In this document: positions 56,399 to 64,000 of the stretch, piece by piece | How the letters are laid out: each line of letters opens with the position of its first letter | Position numbering within the stretch: the first letter of the stretch is position 1 | Assembly: GCA_015179125.1 (NCBI GenBank) | Contig: WHVA01000069.1 | Span: 1-64,000, forward strand | Direction: 5' to 3' | Origin: Gautieria morchelliformis | Lineage: Eukaryota; Basidiomycota; Agaricomycetes; Gomphales; Gomphaceae | DNA length: 64,000 nucleotides | Notes under the pieces: generated by a model | Databases searched by the model: none | What the model was told of the DNA's origin: nothing | What the model saw: the letters and a program-made list of their open reading frames with translations, nothing else | Position numbers and translations under genes: made by a program

Positions 56399-57857
56399 AT
56401 GGTATTCACAACTCTTCTCGCGTTCGTCGGTGTCTCCGTGGCCGTTGTCCAGGCTGCAGTCCTCAAGCCCAGGGTGACTTGCCCAAATGGCAGTACCACG
56501 GCAAACCCTGTATGCTGCGACTTCTTCGCTCTTCGCGACGATCTCCAGGCCAATTTGTTAGTATGCTGTGGACCGTCCGAACGCCCTCTGGCTCACTGAA
56601 AAAAATAGGTTTGAAGGCCAGTGTGGCGAGGATGTCCATGAGGTTGTGCGTCTTACCTTCCGTGAGTCTCCATCCAATACCAGGCGCCACATTTTTGGTT
56701 GACCATTCTCATCAAAGACGACGCCATTGCGTTTTCGGCGGCCCTCAAGCTCCAGGGACAGCCAGCAGGTGGTGGAGCTGATGGTTCCATGCTCGTCTTC
56801 CCCGACGTCGAACCTAACTTCGCCGCGAACAATGGTATCAGTGACAGTGTGGAGGCTCTGACCCCCTTCCTCCAAAGGCACAATACCATCAGTGCTGGCG
56901 ATCTAATCCAGTTTGCTGGTGCCGTCGCCCTCACCAACTGCCCCGGGGCGCCCCGTCTTCAGTTCCTGGCTGGACGTCCCAATGCTACTGCCCCTGCCCC
57001 CGACGGGCTGATTCCCGAGCCTCAAGATTCTGTTGACAAGATCCTCGCCCGAATGCTTGACGGTGGAGGATTCCTCCCCGCTGATGTAGTTGCCTTGCTG
57101 GCATCCCACACCATTGCGCGTTCCGACCACGTCGACCCCACCATACAAAAGGCTCCCTTCGACTCGACGCCCTTCACTTTCGACACCCAGGTCTTCCTTG
57201 AGGTGCTACTGGAGGGTATCGGATGGCCGGGATCTCCCAACAACATCGGTATGATTGCTACCCTCAACTAGACATGTTTCAGGCTGACAGACACTGTTCC
57301 AGGCGAGGCTTTGTCTCCTCTCCCCTTAACCGTAGGCGCCGATATTGGCGAAATGCGCTTAGAGTCGGACTTCCTCATTGCCCGTGGTAGGTGTTCCTAT
57401 GGTCAACTACTTTCTGAGCCTGACAACTCTGTTTCCCAGACTCTAGGACGGCGTGTACGTGGCAAGGCTTCATCAACGAGCAAGATGAGATGTCAAGCGC
57501 CTTCGCGGCCGCCATGGCCAAACTTGCGGTTATTGGCAATGATATATTAACACTCACTGACTGCTCCGACGTTATTCCCATCCCTGTGCCTGCGTCTGGC
57601 AAGCCCGCAACGTGAGTATTCGTGTATGTTTCCGAAGCATCGGGCTGATCACATTGCGGCTGCGATCAGATACCCTGCCACGAAATCACAAGCAGACATT
57701 CAGCAAGCCTGTATCCTCCCATTCCCGAGTCTCGCCACCGACCCCGGTGCGACTGAGACCCCGATCCCGTAAGAGCCATCCATCGGTTTTAAGGTCTACC
57801 CTAAGGATTAACCCACAAATTTATAGCAATTGTCCCGGTGGCGCTACCACTTGCTGA
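56399..57857 (+). CDS. Class II (manganese) peroxidase, secreted
   Basis: Seven exons (56399-56556, 56609-56661, 56718-57248, 57303-57386, 57440-57611, 57670-57768, 57827-57857) join in frame to 375 residues. A signal peptide ([16 protein letters not shown]) is followed by KPR and the mature start. The distal haem pocket RLTFHDAIAFS and proximal [11 protein letters not shown] are present. Both Glu residues of the manganese site (GEDVHE) and the matching Asp (ARSDHVD) are kept. The position before the proximal His block that is Trp in lignin and versatile peroxidases is Ala (DVVALLASH). It therefore fits a short manganese peroxidase, oxidising Mn(II) with H2O2 outside the cell for lignin attack. 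Confidence 0.9.
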
Positions 57858-59072
57858 ACCATGATATCCGGCTTGACAGTAGCTAAAGCGCATGCGGTGT
57901 TTCTTTTTCTTACACATTTTTATCGGGCATGCTTGTAATTAGAATAACGAATTATGCCGCGGATGACGCTCGTGGTCTGATCTGATAAACTGATACATAA
58001 TTAGCGCATGAGGATAGAGCCACTCGAATTCGATGGGTCCTGCTACTTCGACCAAATTAGCTGCAAGTAGCATAGTAAAGAGATAAGGACTGAATACCTC
58101 CATACGCCCTCGACTCAGGGACGGAAATATTCAGTCCGCGAAAGGTTTTCGCACCCACTGGCAAAGGGACTCTCAGAGGAATGAAACTGAAGCTGAGATA
58201 CACAATTCTGCAGCAGACTTGGCTGCAGCTGCGGGCGGTACCATTTTCTTCGAAGCCTGCCGAATGTTTCCGCGAGCGTGATGGAATTCCGAAACCAGCA
58301 ACGTGTTGAAACAGCTGCACACCGTGCCTCTAAATGGCCTACCCTCCACGCCAGACGTTAGATATCAGCTTAGAGGAAAACCCTACAAGTAGAGCGGTGC
58401 AATGGTGTCTCAGTTGGGAGACAATAGGGTGTTTCACGAAGGTGAATTCGAGGTGAAATCGGTACTGAAATCGGTCCCGCACTCCGCCGCGAACTCGCAG
58501 AGTCCGTGAATTCCGCAACTTTGCGAAAGCAGCTTCGACCCTCCTTTCGCAGCAAACTCGCTCGCGCACTCGTCCGTGAACTCGCTCCCCAACTCGGTCC
58601 CAAGCATGCCGCTCTGCGGCACATACAGCTGACGTCCAATATGGAAATTAATTAGTACTAGACCATTTTCTTTGCTTTGCTTTTCTTTCGATCCTTTTCT
58701 TTTGCGCGGTACACCGCAGTGCTGTGCGCAGCCTTTGCAAGTAAGTACCTTGTCTCTTCCTCTTAATCAAGATCATATGAGATGACAGGGAAGCTGAGTA
58801 CAGGAGAGGAGAGATGAGATGCTGGAGATGCTGGAGATGGTATGGTAGAGATAGATGACATATATATCCTCCGCTCTGAGCCATCCGGTTCACACAAATG
58901 TCCCAACCACCTCATCTTAATTCGTCAGGCCGACGACGGATGTCCCGAAACATCGGTGGGAAATATTGGGCATGTAATTACTAAATGTAACATGACAGCT
59001 GCAACATGCCATTCTGTCGTTGATATGCCGCACAAGCCGGCCTTGCTGTTAAATTTCACAGATACGGAGAGG
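57858..59072. other. No gene recognised
   Basis: A left end like that of the foldback at 59073 (TTTCACGAAGG, then 'gtgaattcg') occurs at 58431-58447 without a matching right end. 'Aactcg' phrases repeat in 58480-58590. Confidence 0.4.
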
Positions 59073-59164
59073 GGTTTCACGAAGGACACAAATGTGAAGT
59101 GAATTCGGTCATGAAATCGTGTCTGAACTCCCGAGTTCACGTTCGAATTCGCCTTCGTGAAACC
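59073..59164. mobile_element. Small foldback element
   Basis: GGTTTCACGAAGG at the left and its complement at the right close a 92-bp inverted repeat with CGAATTC-type inner arms. A related left end lies at 58431. Confidence 0.65.
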
Positions 59165-59169
59165 ACATC

Positions 59170-59237
59170 TGTTCCCAATCTATACTGTGATTGCTATTAG
59201 GCACGTCATTCAGTTCAGATAATATAGATTGGGAACA
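59170..59237. mobile_element. Tiny inverted-repeat element, copy 2
   Basis: A 68-bp relative of 55755-55834 with the same TGTTCCCAATCTATA-type ends. It lies six bases to the right of another foldback. Confidence 0.7.
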
Positions 59238-59529
59238 AATAAAATGCCATCGGCAGGCGTACCTTTGGGGACTCGGTAGTAGAATCAAACTATGGAACCA
59301 TCGGCAGAAGCACGAGGAAAAAACCTTGAATGCTTAGAAGACTAAATAAAAGAAGAGTCTACGAAGGGTACGGCCCAGTCGCGCGGCTAGAAGACACCTC
59401 CTGATCTCCTGAGACTAGCTCGGCGAACCGCTGCGGCTGCGGAATGACTTCCCTGACCGATCAGCGCTCCATTATTCGCCGTCCGACCGCGCGTTGCCGC
59501 GTGGAGGACGTGAAACGATACCAAGTTTT

Positions 59530-59636
59530 CTGGAGGGGGGGCTTTGAACCTAGCGCACGACTCGGTTGTCCGTTGCTGACTACACCGCTTCGCATTCCCG
59601 GTTGGGCCGTTACAGCCACCTGAGCTATTCCACCTT
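59530..59636 (-). other. tRNA-like sequence (pol III A and B boxes)
   Basis: On minus, TAGCTCAGGTGG (59627-59616) fits the A box and GGTTCAAAGCC (59550-59540) the B box, about 66 bp apart. The acceptor and T arms do not pair properly, so it is not a normal tRNA. It may be a tRNA relic or the head of a SINE. Confidence 0.4.
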
Positions 59637-59989
59637 GATTTACAAGTCTCAGGTCGACATATTTATCCCAAGCCAGCTTCGCTAAGTAAGGAAATGTTGC
59701 TGCTCTTCTCTTTCTTCGTCTGCTTTTTATGAGCCTTCTGCATCTAGGGCTGATTGTCCTCTCCTGTTTCTTAATCTCCTTTTGAGTGTTCGTCTACGTC
59801 TTTTCTTTAATTGCATGTTCGTTTGTAATTCAACAACATAAAGTAAGGTATACAGTGCAGAGATAACGGAAAAGAAACATGTGGCAATTAAATCCGTGCA
59901 CCCATCATCATCCACTCATTTCACTAATTGCCTCATCTTCATCCATGCCAACTGGTGTGTCTGTACAATTACTGTCAGGGTATAATAAG

Positions 59990-61021
59990 TTACTGCAAGA
60001 TGAATGGGAGACCTTGTGCTTCATCGGGCTTCAGATCTGTGATCTGACCAGTCTTCGAGTCCCATCGCGCATGGAGGGTGACTCTAAAAGTGACCATTTG
60101 GATCAGCAGTAGCTTCAGCAACTGGGCCTGCGTGAGGATATCAGTAAGGATAACAAGGGAAGATAATTCGCATCGTACTTGTTCCGGAGTTAAGGTATCG
60201 CCCTTTCGACATACAATGTGCTCAGATGTCAAAGTCGGGACACCTTTCACAAGCGTGGTTTTCAGTCCTAGAGTGCGCAGCTGGGGGTCCATGTTATGTG
60301 GAAACGGCTCTGGCGGATCGGTCGAGCGGCTTATAGGCCCTGTACACCCCAGTAAGTACGACCAAGAGAACGTGACGTCGTTTCCACACACACCTACAGG
60401 GAGCACAACGTCGCGATCTGCCATGTTTCCAGCACGTGCAAAATCCGGTGCATTGAAGTCCTCGAACCACTCCTCGGTTTTATCTGGCGCAAAAGAGGTG
60501 AAGAACAAGCCAGTCTGGCCTTTTATTCGCTGCGTTCCATGAAGTTCAGACTGGCGCAGTCCCGAGTCGGAGGATTGGCCTCACCTGGGCGATTTTATGC
60601 AGACCGAGTCGGTGCTCAGTCTCGGGTGAGGTGCCAAGGGCTTTTGACATGACGGCACGTTTTCCAAAGAACATTCGAGCGTCGCTACATACAACGCATT
60701 AGCCGCCAGGTCCATGATCCCAGTATTGACAACACCCAGCACGGTCTTCAAATGTGAATTTCGCATCTGGCCTATTCGAAACGCATAGACATACTCCCAC
60801 AGGTTCGCATTGTCCTGGATCTAAATCCCATTCAACCAATCATGAGTAGTCGACATACACGCAACTCATGCGTACCTGTTTTAATAGATCTTCCTTCCTC
60901 AACCTATCCTTCTTCCCCGTTTTCGTTAACGAAACTGTCCTCAGACTCCTGAGCACGCATACTTACTCTGCCGAACTGCTGGCACTTGCTCACCTACTTT
61001 GGCCCGTTTCGATTTTGGCAT
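59990..61021 (-). CDS. MRT4: Ribosome assembly factor Mrt4
   Basis: Exons 61021-60994, 60934-60876, 60820 to about 60741, 60684-60585, 60529-60394, 60339-60179 and 60127-59990 give MPKSKRAKVVSLTKTGKKDR, NLWEYVYAFRIGQMRNSHLK, MFFGKRAVMSKALG, GQTGLFFTSFAPDKTEEWFE, DFARAG, LRTLGLKTTLVKGVPTL and VCRKGDTLTPEQAQLLKL. These are the blocks of Mrt4, the P0-like protein that helps assemble the pre-60S subunit in the nucleolus. The junction between exons 3 and 4 does not close with a normal donor and needs transcript support. Its start codon is 65 bp from that of the divergent deoxyhypusine hydroxylase gene. Confidence 0.85.
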
Positions 61022-61086
61022 GACCGCGCTGCAGAGAAAATTATGACTTTCAGACTCCGCTCGATCGCACGGAACTGGCAAGCACA
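61022..61086. promoter_or_regulatory. Compact divergent promoter of MRT4 and DOHH
   Basis: Only 65 bp separate the two start codons, so 5' UTRs and promoter elements must overlap. No TATA box is seen, as is common for housekeeping genes. Both products serve protein synthesis, which would suit co-regulation. Confidence 0.6.
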
Positions 61087-62553
61087 ATGAGCAGCAGGAG
61101 CTCGACGCCGATTATCACATCGAACACACTAGCAAGTCTCCAATCGATCCTTCTCAACGCTAAAGGAACTGTTCCACTTGCACACCGCTTCCGTGCGCTA
61201 TTTACACTCAAATCCTTTGGCAAGTCTACGGCAGTGGTGGAGGATAATGGTCCTGTATCAGATGCTGCCATACGTATCATAGCGCTAGGATTCGACGACC
61301 CTTCTGCGTTGTTGAAACATGAGCTCGCGTATGTTCTTGGTCAAATGGGCAACCTCCACGCTGTACCTGTTTTGGAACAGGTACTTGGAGACATGCGCCA
61401 GGATGCAATGGTTAGACATGAGGCGAGCCTGATATTAACCTTGTACATCAAGTTTTATCTCATCGTCGATGTCAGGCTGCAGAAGCTCTAGGGGCATTAT
61501 CGTCTACAACATCTGAGCCTGTGCTTAGACGATATCTAAACGACGAGGAGCGCTGTGTCAGAGAAACGTGCGAAATCGCTTTGGCACGAATCGAGTGGGC
61601 CGGATCACAAAATGCGGATGTGCACAAACGTCCTGAGACTGAGGAGAACTTATCGTGAATATATTTTTTATGTCTAACCTAACACCGTCTGGCACCTAAC
61701 AGGCAATTATTTCAGCCAATTCACATCTGTCGACCCCGCGCCGCCTTCCTCGCTACCACCCACATCAGCACCGCACACATCCCAAATCGATTCTCTACGT
61801 TCCGCACTCACCTCTCGCACACTCCCTCTTTTCGAGCGGTATCGCGCCATGTTTGCCCTGCGCAACATCGCAGGCTCCCGCCACCTTGACACTGAAAAAT
61901 ATGCCGTGGACGCCCTCGCAGCAGGCTTCAGTGACGACAGTGAGCTCTTCAAGTACACCCCGCATTTTTCTAGCTACTATTGATTTCATTACTGATACTC
62001 CCTCCCGTTCGCAGGCACGAGATCGCGTTCGTTTTTGGCCAGCTCTCAACGGCACATTCCATTCCGGCGCTCCTGCGCGTTCTGCGTGACCCCCGCGAGT
62101 CGTCGATGGTGCGGCATGAAGCAGCTGAGGCGCTAGGCGGTATTGTGGGTGAAGGTACGCTTTAGATCGTCTGCGTCATTGACAACTACGCTTCCAGTAA
62201 CTAAGCAACCCCATAACTAGCCCCAAGAGACGCAGAGTCGGAGCCCGTGGACGTTCTCGCAGTGCTCAAAGAATGGAGTCAACGCGAGGATGCCCCTCGG
62301 GTTGTGCGCGAAAGTTGCATTGTCGCTGTAGACATGTGGGAGGTATGTGCCCTCTTCCGTGCACAATGCCCCTTCTTTTGTTGACGCGCTTACTTCACTG
62401 CTTCAGTACGAAAACTCGAACGAGTTTCAATATGCCAATGGCCTTGACTCCGCAGAATCAATAGAACGATCCCCCGAAGATCTCAAGGACGTGACTGAGA
62501 ATATTGAACGTAAAAACGTCCCTGCTGGGGCTCCGATAGCTGTGGGCGCATAG
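61087..62553 (+). CDS. LIA1: Deoxyhypusine hydroxylase (HEAT repeat)
   Basis: Six exons (61087-61422, 61476-61654, 61716-61952, 62015-62154, 62221-62342, 62407-62553) join in frame to 386 residues. The HE motifs that bind the di-iron centre are present in both halves: [14 protein letters not shown] and MVRHEA in the first, [14 protein letters not shown] and [12 protein letters not shown] in the second. A low-complexity linker ([18 protein letters not shown]) joins the halves. The enzyme hydroxylates deoxyhypusine in eIF5A, the last step of hypusine formation. Intron 1 uses a GC-AG pair (GAG|GCGAGC). The linker and C-terminal tail make it longer than yeast Lia1. Confidence 0.92.
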
Positions 62554-64000
62554 AAAATCTTCGGGGCACGTTCGGGATGCATATCTTTATTTAAGGCGTG
62601 TGAGTTGTACAATTGTCGTGACATGGCATAGATTGGGGGCTGAGACGTTATCTGTTCTCGAGTACTTAGATTCCTAGACTCACTGGGTCCTCAAACCCAG
62701 TAATTCTCTTGTACTGAATAAAGATGCTAATTACTGGAGTGTCCAACGGGTTTCACCTTGATCACTCCCGAGCTATAAACTAGGTAATAAGCCCGACCCA
62801 ATGTCGAAACGCCGGACACGGTCCCCCTTTAGTCTCATTAGACATCTGCAGCACTGCGGATTAACATGCTGCATGCCTCAGGAAATTAACGCTCGCGTGG
62901 CTTTGTTCGACCATATCTGTGACCTATGTGGCCGGTTGCTCTAGCTTGCTGAATACCCGGGAAATCCTTTATTAAACTAATCTTATCACATTATCCAGTC
63001 GGCCTACGATTTTAATGCTTTGACATTTTGCGGTCGACATTGAAAGAGGTGAATTGTCTAGCACCGATGTGGATGCAGGTAACGCGTATATGACTTTTCT
63101 TTCATGCATGATACTGTGGTGTGTTGATTTGAAGAGCTCCTCTCTTACTCCCTCCAATCCAAATGCTTGATAGTTTCGAAGATCACTCGCAAAGCAATCC
63201 AGCCAAAGTCCTTCGAACCGGCTGAATCTTTCTTCATCACTGAAACCCTCCAAGCCGTTCACGATTGATTAACCCACTGGTCCTTGATAACAGGACCCTT
63301 GCCTTCCAGGTCTTCCAACATTCATCGAACTTAAAGGTGCTCATTTCATCATACCGGCAATACCGTCCCTCCGTATCTTTGGTTTCCGCGCGATTATCGT
63401 GCCCGTGAACTCCTCTGTGAGCCGTACGGTGTCCCTGCGCGACAGCTAAGACGAATCATATTTGCCCCAATTCTGTGACAAAGTGATCGAACAATTGGAC
63501 ATAGCCTCAGTAAACTCCTCTATGTGCTCTAAGTCCGGCAAAGGAACTATGTGGCGTCGAAGTAATCGTGCTGGTCGCGCGAGCTAGAAACCAACCGCGC
63601 CACGTTGTCAACGTCGTTTCAACATTGTCAGCCCTTACCATAATGTCAAGCCGGCTCGATGAGTAATTTGCCTGGCGAGAACACCAGCCCCTCCCCCTGT
63701 GATAGCCACTATAGTACTGGTACATTATATTCCATATCCTGATGATGAAAAAGCGAGCTGTTGGGCGTGCGATCGATTTCATGATGGTGGAAGCATCTTT
63801 ACCGTAACTGTTAGTTTCTGTCAGTCGTCAGAGTTTCCCAAAATTCACCACGGTGGCGTAGGATGCCAGTTCAATTGAGTGGCTGGAAGCTATTGCTTTG
63901 CCATCATGAGTGGGCGTGTCTTTACCTGGTGTCCTCGTCCAGGTGCAGCCCGCACCTGGACGAGCACATGAGGCAAAGACACGCCCGAGATTGGGTTGTA
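62554..64000. other. No confident gene
   Basis: A minus-strand ORF at 62972-63262 (GFSDEERFSRFEGLWLDCFA, LRNYQAFGLEGVREELF) could be part of a host gene, but no family or splice partner is recognised. A minus ORF at 63507-63782 has no protein-like pattern. The foldback at 63912-63986 is listed separately. Confidence 0.35.
63912..63986. repeat. Foldback repeat near the window end
   Basis: GGGCGTGTCTTT on the left pairs with AAAGACACGCCC on the right, and inner arms CTCGTCCAGGTGC / GCACCTGGACGAG also pair. A few unpaired bases separate the two blocks. Total length is 75 bp. Confidence 0.8.

Noticed and set aside
1-64000. CRISPR array, bacterial operons or rRNA genes
   Set aside because: No regularly spaced repeat-spacer structure, no bacterial-style operons and no rRNA motifs; all intact genes show fungal introns.

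Overview
The window reads as a transposon-rich stretch of a white-rot-type agaricomycete (basidiomycete) genome. The evidence is genes with many short GT-AG introns, a class II manganese peroxidase, KDZ-transposon-associated cysteine-cluster genes, tnp2-type (CACTA-like) transposase remnants, and Ty1/copia, Ty3/chromovirus, DIRS-like and LINE remnants nested in one another. No species is ass
igned.

Layout. 1-12.9 kb is nested LTR elements: a KDZ-associated gene broken by a solo LTR, a minus-strand copia element (2729-6676), and a plus-strand chromovirus (6677-11725) carrying its own solo-LTR insertion. The chromovirus is followed by an intact spliced gene on the opposite strand (11802-12648) that abuts an LTR fragment. 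13-19 kb holds a LINE split by an apparent inversion, a tnp2 transposase pseudogene, and inside that pseudogene a 1.94-kb KDZ-like element with TIRs and an 8-bp target duplication (15433-17374). 19106-23815 is a Tc1/mariner element with an intact five-exon DD34E transposase, TIRs of about 315 bp, and extra cargo that includes a cytochrome P450 remnant. 25-29 kb, 42-44.5 kb and 50.3-53.1 kb hold three copies of one module: a six-exon gene for a stand-alone adenylate-forming (ANL) enzyme, convergent with a small unknown gene. All three enzyme copies have intact spliced frames; a fourth, 3'-only copy lies at 47536-47945. 30-36 kb has a LINE ORF1 remnant and a degenerate DIRS-like (reverse transcriptase plus tyrosine recombinase) element. 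36.5-42 kb is mostly non-coding repeats. 45.8-47.5 kb is a long LTR plus truncated gag.

The right end (48-64 kb) is more gene-like: a DUF202 membrane protein, an unknown gene, a seven-exon manganese peroxidase (56399-57857), and a divergent housekeeping pair, the ribosome-assembly factor Mrt4 (minus) and deoxyhypusine hydroxylase (plus), with start codons 65 bp apart. The host genes do not form one obvious pathway. The peroxidase is secreted for lignin oxidation, Mrt4 and deoxyhypusine hydroxylase serve ribosome assembly and eIF5A maturation, and the three ANL genes look like a recent family spread by segmental duplication among transposons. All exon structures were read by eye from splice signals and frame; similarity calls rest on recognised motifs, not on searches.
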